From the NCBI GenBank assembly GCA_030998015.1, contig JARWMV010000243.1:310001-374000 (forward strand): 64,000 nt of DNA, read 5' to 3'. Every line of letters starts with the position of its first letter. The first letter of the stretch is position 1. Made by a program: the position numbers and the translations under genes. The notes under the pieces were generated by a model. The model searched no databases. It was not told the DNA's origin and saw only the letters and a program-made list of their open reading frames with translations. Of the stretch, positions 37,252 through 52,161 are shown in pieces. The DNA is from Ceratorhiza oryzae-sativae. Taxonomy: Eukaryota > Basidiomycota > Agaricomycetes > Cantharellales > Ceratobasidiaceae.

Positions 37252-38891
37252 CTAGAAGCACGCGAATTCCCAGTTGAGATGTGGATCTGGCAAATATCCA
37301 TTAATGGCGTATTTGTAGCATTTCACGTCTGGCGCCAGCCCTTGTAATTCCCTCTCTTCAATTTCCGTATATGCCTGAGCGAATTTGATTCTGCAGTCGA
37401 GAAGCCTGAGAACCTGGACAGAGCACAGTCGAAGGAATTCGCTGGGTCGTTCAAACTGGAAGCTACAATTTATCAAACATAGCTCATCGAATCTCAAGGG
37501 GTTTAGGACCTCGGGTGATGAGTCTGGTTTGAGGAGCTTACAACAATCGAGGCAGAGCTTGCGTAGAGAGGGGAACCTTTCGAGTGCTGCACGTAGCCGC
37601 ATATAGTTCATGCCCACTATGTCATGGAAACCGTTCAAATATAACACATCAACCAGAGATCGGTTCATGAAATTTTGTACTTCTTGTGATTCGGTAAATT
37701 TATACAAATCGTCGTGTGTTTTGAACGCAATACCAAGCTTAAGAGGTTTAGAGCCGGGAGCTATTAGCCGGAGTACAGAGCAGAATTGGGCGATATCGGC
37801 CAAGGCAAATCCAAGGCACTCTAGGCAAGGGAGAGATACTGGTGCATATGACGCACTGTATGGCTCTATTGGTGTCAGCACCATGCCAAAAGAAAAAGTG
37901 CGAAGTTGTGGATTGCTTGATAGCATAAGCCTAAGTTCTGCCTCGGATATTGTTCCATGACTGATCGATAGGTGAAGAAGTCCACGAAATGCCCGGCTAT
38001 GCCACGGTGGCCGGACTGTGCCCAGCCGGAGCAGCGTTAAATTCTGAAGCATGCTTTCGGATCGAGACTCTGAAATGTTCAAAGGCCATTGTGGTACGAA
38101 TGTTGAGGGGGGCTCCAGCAGGGAACTCGTGTAAGTATCCCATGACCAAAGACTCAACTCTCGAGTGACCCCAGGCGCGCCGTGCTCGAGCCAGTAGTTT
38201 AAAATCAGGTGTAAAGTTCCGTCATCCATAGTCTCAATGTCCATTGAGGATACCCGTTTGGCCGCTGATGAAAACCATTCGCTAATCGCACTGCGTTTTC
38301 ATCGCTGGGAGCTATTTCTCTAGGGGTAAATATGCTAACGCCCAATGGGGTATTGGCGGCACGATTTAGGAAATAAGAAGCCCGGCGATAGAACCAATCT
38401 GTATGTGTCGCTCGTAGCACAAGATCGATCCGTGACCATAGGATTGGGGTAGTGATCATGACGTGACGCCAGGATTTGCAAACTTCAGATAGAGTGTTGT
38501 GATACCGTGGGCGCTGTTCTTCGCCATGTTGGCGAGCCATAGATAGCTCGTACGACTCGGATAGAATGGGAATCATGAATATACGTGACAAAATCTCCAG
38601 TGGGAGCCTATTAATCGGAACCAGTTGGGGAGACTTGTTCCGAGCTGAGCTCAGCGCTGCCTGGGCCTGATCAAGCTTTGATCGATGAGACACAAGCCGA
38701 GAGAGCTCCAAGTTGAACTCGTCCAGGAATTCTAGGATTGTTGTGCTATAGTCAATTGTGCGAATACTCGAAATGTGAGATCGGATTGCGGAACTAGTGT
38801 CAAGATAACATTGAACCGCGGTGCAAAGGGTGTTGCTAGCCTCCTTCCAGCTTTGCATTGCATCGTGTATAAGTTCTTTGTCAGAGACCAT
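37252..38891 (-). pseudogene. F-box/LRR-type protein, copy 1, split by one frameshift
   Basis: Two overlapping frames make one protein. The first (38891 to about 38296) has an N-terminal helical region, an F-box-like LVPINRLPLEILSRIF, and VCKSWRHVMITTPILWSRI. The second (from about 38295 to 37252) continues SEWFSSAAKRVSSMDI, LHLSISHGTISEAELRLML and VLRLLDC, ending NWEFACF. The join is at an AAAA run (plus strand TTTT 38296-38299); one extra A restores a frame homologous to copy 2. F-box proteins are substrate receptors of SCF ubiquitin ligases and leucine-rich regions bind the substrate. It is either a recently broken gene or a base-call error. It is adjacent to and in tandem with copy 2. Confidence 0.75.
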
Positions 38892-39200
38892 GGCCTTAGA
38901 ATTGAATCGTACTTGGTGGGGTTTATAGTCAGTTACGATGCAGCGTAAACACCAACTAGGTGAACTCGTGGCAGAGCGCAGAACCGATTAAACACTATTT
39001 GGCACTATTGGCGCATATAGTCGCTAGGCGTCTAAGTCATTTGCATCCGCACGCAGGACAGATGCTCTGTATGTGCATCGTGGCCGCACAACCCCAAAAC
39101 AAAGGATCCAGCCGCTGCGACAGGGGATGATATTTTATGAAGCAACAGTAGCCAACAAACAATCTGACAACACTAGTACAGTTGTGTAAACGGCATCTCG

Positions 39201-40897
39201 CTATGACATACAATCATGGAAACTAGAAATAAGCAAAATCCCAATTGAGTACGGATCCACAATTCGATCCCCGTATTTATCACTCTCGTAGCATTTGACA
39301 TTTGGGGCAAACATGCGCAAATCGTCTTCCCTCAGTCCTCTCGATGAACCAATGACAACATGACAGTCGAGGAGTCTAAGAACTCCAACAAAACAAGACG
39401 AAAGGAACCGAGTCAAAGTTTTAACATCTATCTCACAGGCTATCATGCACAATTCACTAAGCTGGAGACGGGGCTGGCTCGGGTCGCTGGCATCTGTCTG
39501 CATACCTTCGTCATCATAGTAAATATATTCGAGGCAAAGCTTGCGTAGATTAGGGAATCTCTCTAGGGCACGACAGAGGCTAATGTTGCCGATGTGTCGT
39601 CCAGTCAAGCTCGCGGTTACGTATAGAGCAATGACGTTTGACCTTTGCAAAAATTGCTGTACTTCAATCGCCTCGGTCACGTCATACAGGTCAATTTCTC
39701 TCTCTAGGGCTATTCCTAGCTTGAGTGGCCAAGATCCAGGCGTCAGAAGTCGGAGGACAGCACAAATTCCGTCGACGCCGGATGGCCCTATGCCTAATGT
39801 TGCCAACCTCGGGAGCGAGATAGCCACAGGTGAAATTTTCTAGAGTTTGTCTGCACTATTCGTGTGTTTAGTGATAGGGTACAAAGATGCGGGTTGTTGG
39901 ACAAGATAGTGATGAGCTGTTCTTCCGGAATAGACTCCGCACTCATGGATAGGTGGGCGAGGCCACGATAAGCCTGACTGTGCCATAGAGGGAGTATATG
40001 TCCTACTCGAAGAAGAGTTATCCCCCCAAAGATGGCCTCGAACCGTTCTGGAGATACGTTGAACTGGAAGTGGGCTGCCTTCGGATCTGCGGCCGGTTTC
40101 ATGAATTGATTTTGTGAACAGTGTTTTAGCCAGAGGCTGAGGCTTTTGAAGACATGCGGGTCACCATGCTGCAACAAACAGTCCAAAACAAAATAAACCG
40201 CGCTAATGTTACTTAGCCCACCGGCTTCAAGGGAGTGAATCCGCTGTGCAATGGGATGCATCCATTGATTTAGACGTTGGATATCGACACCCCCTTCAGA
40301 GGCTTCGAAACGAACAAGCTCGCGCAAGCGAATGAATAGCGGTGCGTGGCCAGACCGTTGGACAGCGAGAGTGGCTCGCCAATAGAATCTGTCTGTGTGT
40401 GCTCCTTGTACCAAAACATCGATGTAAGACCAGAGCAGAGGTGTATTATTCACAACGTCTTGCCAATGTTTGCATACGGCGGATAGAGATTCGGGGTAAA
40501 GCGGGGTGTCCCTAGCATACCCCTTGTTGTGCACAGAGACATAAAACTGTTGAAGAACAAGGATGTGGAAGATATGTGCTAGCACTTCTGATGGGAGGAT
40601 GCTCATTGGCACGAGCGTCGGAAACCTGTTTCGTAGCGTAGCCAATATTGTCTGAGCTTGACGAAGCTTAGTTAGGCGGGATCTGATTTGCCCAAGTTCT
40701 TTATCCACTTGGCTTGCAGATTCCGAAAGCAATGGGCTGTTTTTGTGATTCGGCCGCCAGTGCCTGACTGCCAGACTCGCGTCGAGATAACGGTCTGATG
40801 AAGCATCCAAGGAAACTTTGGCCTGCGCCCACGCCGATAGCATTGTGGCATCTACCGAATCGTGGTCGGCCCCTGTCTGTTCTTCTTCCCGGAGCAT
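39201..40897 (-). pseudogene. F-box/LRR-type protein, copy 2, split by one frameshift
   Basis: Paralogue of the neighbour. The first frame (40897 to about 39840) starts MLREEEQTGADHDSVDATML, has the F-box LVPMSILPSEVLAHIFHILV, VCKHWQDVVNNTPLLWSYID, LNQWMHPIAQRIHSLEAG and LAHLSMSAESIPEEQLITIL. The second (about 39835 to 39201) continues ISPVAISLPRLATLGIGPSG, ALERFPNLRKLCLEYIYYDD and VGVLRLLDCHVV. The break is at an AAAA run (plus-strand TTTT 39836-39839); one additional A makes the frame continuous. Start chosen at the first ATG upstream of the helical N-terminus. Confidence 0.77.
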
Positions 40898-41144
40898 AGA
40901 TGGGTTTAATTTTTTGTTGTTTGATTTGGGACTGTTGTGGGAGGGTTGGGTGGTGCGCGTCGGCGCTTCCTCGTCTCCAGGATCCTGACGTCACGCGCCA
41001 CAACGCCAGCTTTGATCGTACTTCAGTGATCTGCCACCTGCGACCACGTTCGTTTCTGCCCACACAGCACCTCACTATTTGAGTTCAGGTACTTTATTAA
41101 ATCAATATCAGTGGAATGTTTATCCAATGAAAAACCTGCTAGTC

Positions 41145-43731
41145 ATGCCTCCACGTCGCAGCAAGAAACCCGTCAAGGACTCGTCAAGTGGTTCCGACTC
41201 GGAGCATGAAGCATCTAACCCCTCTATTGTCTCGAAAATAACCTCGAAACTCAAGTCTGCTGTAGGCCTAGAATCACAACCTGAGGATTCAGCTCCAGCT
41301 CCGGCCAAGAAGCGTAAACGAGCGAGCTCAGCCGGGCAAATTCATGTATCCGATGCGGAGCCCGCGACATTCTCTCCAAATAAAAAAGGAATGACAGGAA
41401 AGAGACCCGTGGCCAAGAGTAAAACAAATGCGAAAACGCCCAGCAAGCCTCCCCCCAAACGTCCTCGTAAAGCCACAGCGGTCGTGGCTGCGAAAGACGC
41501 GTCCGACAGCGATTCCTCCGAGGACGTTTTGGCCACTGCTCCCGTCTCCCCAGCCAAGCCCCGAGTGAAAAGCGCCACGAAAGCTGCGCCAAAAGCCAAG
41601 GCTGCGACGACCACTCCTCGGAAGAAGGCACCTGCTCGGACTCATACATCCACCTCTGCCAGCGCTCGCAAACCCGCAAAGTCCACACACGACTATGATT
41701 CATCCATCCGCGAACCTACCCATTCCTCCGGCTCTATCACGCCTTCTGAAGATCCAGAGAGCGATGGTTCAGCCGACTACGATCCCAAGTCAGATGCACC
41801 CAAGGATAGAGAAAAGGCAGAATTAGACGAGTCAGAGGAAGAAGAGGCTGCTCTTGAGACGATGGTAGTTGGGAGCGATGCTTTGGACGACGAATCAGAC
41901 TTTGGGCCCACACAAGATTGCCGAACGAGCTGCGAGTGCAAGCCCCGCGAAGAAGGGGGCCAAGAGGGGAAGCGCAAGGAAGAGCATTGGTACAAGGAAT
42001 CAGAAGGGCTCTGGAAAGGCCACCAAACACAAGGATATCTCTAGTGGGGGTGAGAAGCTTCGGACCCAGAGGAGGAGGTCAAACCCAGGAGGAAAAGTGT
42101 CGCTGCTTCTGGTGGCAAGAAGAGTACAGGCTCGACCGGCAAGAAAAGTGTTGGCAAAGCAACTGTGAAGAAAAAAGCGGTTTCAAGTGCAGACGAATAC
42201 GTTTCGGACGATGACGACGAGGGGCCGGTTGTAGTGGGAAAGATCGTCAAGGCTCCCGATACTGGAAGAGGTAAAGTTCCTAAACTTGCCATACTGACCG
42301 AGTTTTGTGACTAACCCGGATCCCGATTTCTAGTCCCTCCCGGGCAGATCTCTGAAAATACGCTCAACTTCTTAATGAATCTGCAAGATCCCGCCAAAAA
42401 CGATCGGGAGTGGTTCAAATTGCATGGTGTGTTCTCAACTTGTCATGTTGCCTTGGGTGCCTTGCTTATCGGCGTATTCAGAACCCGTGTTTAGGCTTGC
42501 CGAGAAGGAGTGGGTCGCGTTTGTCGAAGCTTGGATTTCGGCGTTGGTTGAGGTTGATGACGAGATTCCGCCTTTGCCTCCAAAAGATGTGATTCATCGG
42601 ATATATCGGGACGTGAGTCGCTGGTCGGGGCTTCTATGCTTGATTTTGACTGATCTACTTCTGCAACTCGCAGATGAGATTTAGTAATGATAAAACACCA
42701 TATAAACGAAACTTCTCGGCAAGCACTTCGCGTTCCGGTCGTAAAGGCATCTTTGCAGGATGTACGTTTTATTTGCATCACACACATTGCATAACACTAA
42801 CCTTGGATTTCAGATCACATGTGAGTAGTCTAACTTTTTCGGTAAACCTAGTGTTTATCCTGCTTGAAATGGCTTAGTTCAAGTGAGAGGTTTATCAATG
42901 CAGCGCGTGTTTATCCCTAACATTCCCTGCCTGCTAGTCAAACCTGGAAACGAAAGCCTCATAGCCGCAGGTGTTTGGTGTCCTGGCAAAAATGAGCTCC
43001 AGTGCATCAGGTGTGTGACCTACGACCATGCGTGGACACAACGACTGATCTTGGCGACCCAGGAACGTAATCCTCCGCAACCATGGCCGTCGCCTCCGAC
43101 AAATCATTGCTGAACCCTCTTTTGTCAAGCTCTTTGGTCCACCGAAACCGCTTGCCACCAAGAAAGGTCAAGAGCCAAAGCGCCAGAGTATCTTCGGCGC
43201 AGAAGATGAACTCAAGGTGGCACCTGCAGGCGTGGACAAGAATCATCGGTGAGATCTCTATCGGGCTCGGGCGGGTCATCGCTCTTCCCGGGTTTAGTGC
43301 TATCGTGCTCGCCTCCCCGTTCCCCTATCAAGCGCAAACCTTTGTCCCTGAACGATAGCGTAACCGGCTCGCTTTTGGAACGTGGCACAACTGATTCCGT
43401 TGTTTACAGGGATATTGACCTGTTGAAGTGTCGAAGTTTCGCCGTGGTCCACAGGTATGTTTGTTCTATGATTCGACATAACGTACTAACCCTCCATCTT
43501 GAAGATTTACCGACACGCAAGTGCTACGCCAAGACTTTTTAGAGAAGACCCTGCGCCTCTAATGGAGGAGTTGCGCCCGTTTGTCCACTGGTTCGTGCGA
43601 TCCAACGGAAGCTGATTTATGGGTCACCTGATAACTTCTCCAGCCTGAACGACTACATGACGCTGTCACTTGACGATATGAGTGAGGGTTCGAGCTCGAG
43701 TTCGAGCAGTTCTAGCTCGGATAACGACTGA
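41145..43731 (+). CDS. DUF2461 (TIGR02453) protein with lysine-rich N-terminal extension
   Basis: Conserved protein of unknown function. Start chosen at MPPRRSKKPVKD (41145). About 350 residues of Lys/Ser/acidic low-complexity sequence with nuclear-type basic clusters (KKRKRAS, KRPRKAT) precede the DUF2461 core. The core reads LMNLQDPAKNDREWFKLH, FVEAWISALVEVDDEIP, IYRDMRFSNDKTPYKRNF, SGRKGIFAGY, KPGNESLIAAGVWCPGKNEL and RQIIAEPSFVKLFGPPK. It ends in a poly-Ser/Asp tail at 43731. Two exons are tiny: 42814-42820 (7 nt) and 42878-42882 (5 nt). In the extension the frame shifts at GGG 41904-41906 and again near 42052-42060; the shifts compensate, and an intron (GTAGTT...CACAAG) is an alternative for the first only. 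Confidence 0.82.
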
Positions 43732-46610
<2,879 letters not shown>

Positions 46611-46902
46611 CTAGCTTCTTGCAACGTGAGCTTCTTCTTCCGTATTTCTTGCGAGCCAATGTTGGACTGCTGCACATTAATTACTCCGCCTCACTTCCTT
46701 GAGAAATGCAACGGCCTTTTCGTAATTTCTGTGTGCTTACAGCCCGCCCGAGCTTATATCGCAGCACAGGTATATTTTAAATATTAAAACGTGTTCTCCT
46801 GTTTGCCTTGGAATGCCCCGTGGTTTCTCCGGCACAGCACTGCGGGCCGAGACCCGTGCTGACAAAGCCCAAGTCCCTAGCACAAACAAGCTCACCCAGA
46901 AC

Positions 46903-47226
46903 TCACTGCTTCCACCAAGTCGTCCTCGTCACTGTTACGATCACGGTTCTCGGCACGTCGAACAGACGACCCACACCTTCCGCGACGATCCCCAGTGTGC
47001 CTGATTTTTCGAGCAAACGACTAGTTTGTATCCATGCAACTGACTAATGTTCCCATTTATCCTGGGTCGCCGAGGAGGGTGGAACTGTCGTTTGTGCGAT
47101 TTGCCGTACCTTTTGGCGCTGTCATTCGGAAAGTCATCGGGGTTTCTCCGAGTCGAACTTCAAGCATCCAAAGCTGCAATCCAAGCAACGCGGCGTCTTT
47201 CTCGCTGAGTTGCGTGGGCTCAGACA
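46903..47226 (-). CDS. Possible small two-exon protein, unrecognised
   Basis: Exon 1 starts MSEPTQLSEKDAALLGLQLW at 47226 and runs to PMTFRMTAPK. Splicing from GTACGG to an acceptor ending GTCAG gives a second exon reading VAWIQTSRLLEKSGTLGIVA and then RTVIVTVTRTTWWKQ, with a stop at 46903. The total is about 84 residues. The phases agree and both ends are consensus. No known family was recognised, and the locus could equally be noncoding sequence. Confidence 0.32.
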
Positions 47227-48075
47227 TTTTCCGACGATCCAGGCCCTTTGTTATGTATGGGCATACAGCCAAAGGATGCAGCATAACGGAAGCACCGCAC
47301 TGCCAATCGAACTAACGTATGCCCTCGGTCACAAAATAGGTCACTTTTACCATGTAAGCAGTATCCTGTAATCGAATGTGAAGGCGGGAAGGGCGGTCAC
47401 CGAGGCAAATACAACATTAAGGTAATAGTTTGAACGCTCACGATTGAACTCTTATCAAGTGAACTAAACTGGAAAGCAAGGGTAGTTGTCTAGGTTATGC
47501 ATGTCGGTGCCATTCATACCCAAGCAGGATATTCAGTGAAATTATACATTGCACATCCAGGACGCTCAGATTCATAGCTGGGTTCTGCAGCTTTCGATAC
47601 CATACTGTATTGGATTGTCTCCTCGGACCTTCAAGTATAATGAGGCTTTGGGTGGCAAGTCAACATTTCGCTAATGCTCCTATTTGTGTGTAAAAGTCGG
47701 ATCAAGGAGCCGTGGGTGTGCAGCCAAGCAACCCTTCAATATACGTGATCCAATTGAGGAAATATGCACGTGAATATTTGGCTAAATGCAGCTAGAGCAC
47801 AGCTTACACCACCTGGTATGCAACCTTCCAATTTACCTCCTCTTAATAATCGTCCTTGGTGTTTTTCATTGCGCTGATCGTTCTCTGGTGATGCAAAGTG
47901 AATGAAACGAGCTGTAGGCAAATTAGCCTTATTCCAATGTCAATTTGTTTTATTTTCAGAGAGATCGTCTCTCGTGGCATCAGCCCGGAAGCACCAGTGT
48001 GAAAAGCGCACGTGCTCACGAGTGTCTCGACTCTGCTCACCCCAACTCAGTGTCACCATTTTTTAAAATTGAAAG
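47227..48075. other. Intergenic region, no gene seen
   Basis: About 850 bp, AT-rich, with no supportable open frame. It should contain the promoter of the gene at 48076. Confidence 0.5.
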
Positions 48076-49164
48076 ATGCCAAACGTCGATCCTAAAGACA
48101 GACTTCACCCGACAGGGGTGTACATGACAAGAGCTATTTGCATAAGTCCTCGTTTGAATCAACTATTACCTGACGAGGAACACTTTCGCGCGTTCTTCTC
48201 CAAGTTTGGCTCAATGTATGTTTATATATCTCGTATGTAGACTCAAGCATCTCAAAGATTCTTCCTAGCCTGGGTATTTGCCGACACCAATCTAAATCAT
48301 CTCATGACAACGTCTACCTGATCTACCGAACTCACAACGGGGTCACGAATCTTCGTACTCACTACAAGTCGCTAACCACAAACAACTTCTGGAAAATGAC
48401 GTGCAATATACTATATAATCGCGATTTCTGTCCCAAGAAGCTCCTCGAAATGGTCGAAATGAATCTAAACTCGATTCCTACACCAGGTATTATCCCCACT
48501 CCCAAGTCGACTGTAGGTAAATTACACTTCTCGCTTCGCATAACCTACATAGCCTGAAATAGGTGCAAAAACAGGGTCAGAAGAAACATACAAGCGTGGT
48601 GTCCAATCGCTTGGCAAGAGGCACCGAACTGATGCGCTAGAATCAGGTATTTTGTGGGAGTTTCGTTCGGATAAACGTTTGTATACTAACGGGTTAGAAG
48701 CTGCAGGGCCGCAACCCAAGAGAAAGCGCTGGGATGAAGAGGTTGAGTCGAGATCCTCGACAAGATATGAAACCATTCAGGAGGGGCCAGACACACCGTT
48801 GGCGACTGGTCGGCAAACAGGCGATCATCGGCCATCAACTAGGCAAAAATCTTCCCCACGAGCCCCTGTTCAAAGCGAGGCCGTAGGACTGGCGCAGCAA
48901 GCGGTCGAGATTGCATCAGGCAAGAGCAAGCGTGATAAAAGGAAGAATAGCCATGAGGAGGATCAGGAAGAGGTTGAGCAACTCCGACGAGAGCGGGATA
49001 ATGCGCTGTTGGAACGCGATGCGGCCCTTGAATCGTGTCAAGCGTTGAAGCAAGAGCTGAAAAAATTGAAGAGAACTGTAAAGGAAAATAAGAAGAAATC
49101 GGACGAGGTTTTCCGTCTCGTCACCGCTTCGTTGCAGAGCTTGCAAGAAAGCTCAGAGGGATGA
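48076..49164 (+). CDS. RRM-like plus coiled-coil protein, copy 1
   Basis: Not a recognised family. Exons: 48076-48215, 48269 to about 48520, a middle exon and a last exon ending at 49164. Introns have GTATG, GTAAAT and GTATTT donors. The N-terminus reads MTRAICISPRLNQLLPDEEH, FRAFFSKFGSILGICRHQS and DNVYLIYRTHNGVTNLRTHY, an order of strands and helices that resembles an RNA-recognition motif. A basic linker (PQPKRKRWDEE) follows. The C-terminal module starts VGLAQQAVEIASGKSKRDKR, continues as a charged coiled coil (RRERDNALLERDAALESCQ), and ends FRLVTASLQSLQES. That module recurs in the next two genes. Nuclear RNA or DNA binding with dimerisation through the coil is inference. Confidence 0.7.
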
Positions 49165-49416
49165 ATGATTACTGTGTATTGTCATATTTGGGATGTATTT
49201 TGATTATGTAATTTTGATCGAATGAAACATTTTGTTGCGACCACCACTGGTCGGGCTTGGGTGGCACCGACAGGGTGATCATCGTGGCATACACTTTGGC
49301 TTTTTGAATTCTGTTCGTCCCTTTCAAAAAATCGTCGTCTGGTATACGTTTGTACAAAGTCAAATTGTGGATGATTGCGGTTTCACCCGCATCTGCCGTC
49401 ACTCTATCAGTCACAC

Positions 49417-50610
49417 ATGGCACGCTTTGCCCCCACAGGTCCTCACCGGAAACGGATAATAGATGTACATCCTCAAAAGGGGGCGAAGCTCCCACCGGAA
49501 GATCAATTCCATGAGTTTCTTTTCGAAATTTGGTTCAATGTAAGGATCGTCTCCGTGTTCGTGCGACTCCAAATTTTAACCAGCCGTAGACTTGAGGTCT
49601 ATCATCGTCCAAGCAAAAAATCAACCAAGGTTGATCATACCTATGTCGTTTTCAAAGAAGACGACGCTATTCCCAAGTTCAAGATATACTGGAACTCGAA
49701 AGCTGCGGAAGGGTTATGGAAAGAGTCTTGTAAAGTGATCAGCGGGATCTCGAACGCTCCCTATGAATTGCTTGATCTGATAAACTCTGACAACGCTGGC
49801 CCGAGCTCGTCCAAGGGTAACTCGGGTGGCCCTTCCCGCGATGATGAGGCTTATCTAGTGAATACATTTTCAAGCCCTACATGATTGCTATTTTCTAACG
49901 TCTTTCGATTGTAGATGCACTGGATCCAGAGGATGAAGAAGAGCCTGCAGACGTTGCTGACAGCTCTGGAGAGAATAATTCAACCAAGGCCACAAAAGCT
50001 ACGAAAAGAAAGAGAGAAGAGGGAGCCATCGAACGTGAGTCCGCATGTGGTCCTATAGTCGAGCAATGTACTCATGTTCTTCTCGGACTCTAAACAAGAA
50101 CCTCATCTCAAGAAAAAGCGTCCCGCGGTGGAATCCGAGTCGGGAGAACAAGGCTCATCAGCCGACTCTTTGCCGGCAATTGCTGCCGAGGATGAATCTG
50201 ACAACCCTGAAGAGTCTCATCTCAAGAATCTAAAAAAGGAGCCACGCACGCCCAGACTTTCGCCGACCCCACCTGCCTTGGAATTCGCGAAACAGGCCCT
50301 CATACTCGCGGCCAAGGCACGCAAGCGTAGTCTCCAGACGCAAGCGGCCAACGACGTGATATCAGAGCTCGAGCGATTCAAAGCGGAACGGGACGAGGCC
50401 CGGGCGGAGAGGGACGCGATGAGGCTGCAGCTGGATGAAGCTGTCGCGGAGCGCGATGCAGCAATCGAGTCGAGCAGGGAGGCTCAGCGAGAGCTGCAGG
50501 AGCTCAAGAGTTCCACCGAGGAGCGGGATGAGAGGACTGATGAAATATTGGGCTTGGTGACGGCGTCTCTCCAGAGCTTGCGACGAAAGTCCAGGCGAGT
50601 TGGTGAGTGA
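49417..50610 (+). CDS. RRM-like plus coiled-coil protein, copy 2 (one frameshift)
   Basis: Paralogue of the preceding gene. From the ATG at 49417 the frame reads RKRIIDVHPQKGAKLPPEDQ and FHEF. It then needs the removal of one T from TTT (49516-49518) to continue FSKFGSILEVYHRPSKKST and HTYVVFKEDDAIPKFKIYWN. An alternative start in the second frame (ATG near 49464) avoids the shift but drops the first strand. Further exons give DALDPEDEEEPADVADSS and the module LEFAKQALILAAKARKRS, RAERDAMRLQLDEAVAERDA and LGLVTASLQSLRRKSRR. Donors near 49817 (GTAACT) and 50034 are inferred. It may be expressed, broken or miscalled. Confidence 0.62.
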
Positions 50611-50825
50611 CCGGGCGGGACCCTGACTGTGATGTTTGGCGGTATATGGCATTGTAGCTTGCTAAGCTGTCTGTGACAATCAGAATGTTATTTTTTTTTT
50701 GTCCCAAATTTGCAGGGTGTGTGTGGATACGATGACAGCCCGCATCGGGTGGCCTCGCAAGCTGGTGTATGCGAGATACGCAGGCGGAAGCGCCGTGATT
50801 ACATCATGCGCCCTGGAGATTTTGA

Positions 50826-52030
50826 ATGGAGACCTCGAGGCTATGTGAGGCGGACCTCGATATGTCCCTTGATCGCGACATGCTTCCCGCTCAGGTTTCA
50901 GCAGACCCCGCACCGCCAGCTCCGTCGCCCCAGGCTGCCGACCCGACGTACCAATCCGCCAGCACCGGCGCCCAAGACGTCTGGTTCTTCATGGCCGACG
51001 CAGAATCACAGGACCGACCGTCGGACGAGGCCGTGACCGAGGCGATCGCTGCGGATAATGCGCGACAGTCGACCCTGGCATTTCATTTATTCAAAAAACC
51101 AAAAAGCACACGAATTCGATGTACACTTTGCTTGTGAGTCATTGTCACCAATCGCCGTGTGTAAATGCGCCCCTGAGCCTACCCAGGCGGGAGAAGAACG
51201 AGTGGCGGACGTGGCTTAATCGTATCGGCGGGATTTCAAGGCCGATGAGAGAGCACCTGTCAAAGGAGCATGCCGCTGCCTATAATCAGAAATGCAATGA
51301 ACAAGGAGTTGGCGTAAGGGCGGGAGCCCGTTCGTTTAGTGTGCCCCCTGAGGCCAGCCATGTAAGTCTTGGCATTTAGTATTGATTTCCTTCTAAGGCT
51401 GAAATATCTCTCCAGACAAACGAGTCTGAAGCACCGACGGCTGAACCATCCTCGAGCGCAGCAAATGCTGCAACAGCATCGCCCGCGAAACCACAGGCGC
51501 CTCGGCATGAATCACCACCGCATATACCACCCGGGCCGACGTCAGCTCCAGCTCCACCATCGGCACCTGTGCCTCCTGCTCCGCCATCACACCATCACAC
51601 AACGTACCCTCAGCCTCCGTATCCACGCCCACATCATCATTCTCCCTGGGAGCCCGACCGTCGCAAAACGGCCCTGGAACTTGCGCAAGAAGCAGTCGAC
51701 GTCGCCACGCGTCCCCGCCAGAGCGAGACGATCGAAGAACTCCGAGCGGAGCTGGAACAAGTGAAAGCACAGCGGGACCACGAGCTAAATGCACGGAGGT
51801 TGCTCGAGCAAGAGTTGAATCGAATGCGAGAAGCTGCGAGAGCGAGAGACGAAGAGCTGGTAAAGGTTTCGCAGCTGATATCTGCTTCGTTGCAAGCTTT
51901 GGTGGGGAGACCTGCCTCTGTGCCACCTCCGACCGCGCCTGCACAAGGGTCGCATCTTCACGCACACCCTCACGCTCCGGTGACTTACCCGTATCCATAT
52001 CCATATCCATACCCTTATAATCCGGCTTAA
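50826..52030 (+). CDS. BED-like zinc finger fused to the same coiled-coil module
   Basis: Third gene of the trio. The N-terminus (METSRLCEADLDMSLDRD) is followed by an acidic/Pro region. A zinc-finger candidate comes next: STRIRCTLCLREKNEWRTWL and RPMREHLSKEHAAAYNQ supply two cysteines and two histidines in a BED-like order. Two introns (GTGAGT near 51133 and GTAAGT near 51362) are consistent with the phase. After a Pro/His-rich linker comes the module LELAQEAVDVATRPRQSE, EELRAELEQVKAQRDHELNA and VSQLISASLQALVG, matching the two upstream genes. The tail is a YP dipeptide run (TYPYPYPYPYPYNPA). BED fingers often derive from hAT transposases, so a domesticated origin for the N-terminus is possible. 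Confidence 0.72.
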
Positions 52031-52161
52031 TCGATCAATTTCGTACAAGCGATTGTAATGAGAATATATCCTACGCCAGATAATCGAATACTTTTAATCA
52101 AACATAAGAAGCGACAGCAACACTACACACAGAAAAAACGCAGACCTATACACTCTCAAAC

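Noticed and set aside
39830..39845. Programmed -1 frameshift in F-box copy 2
   Set aside because: The AGA AAA TTT context does not fit the X XXY YYZ slippery rule. A similar lesion at another A run in copy 1 favours a simple indel or base-call error.
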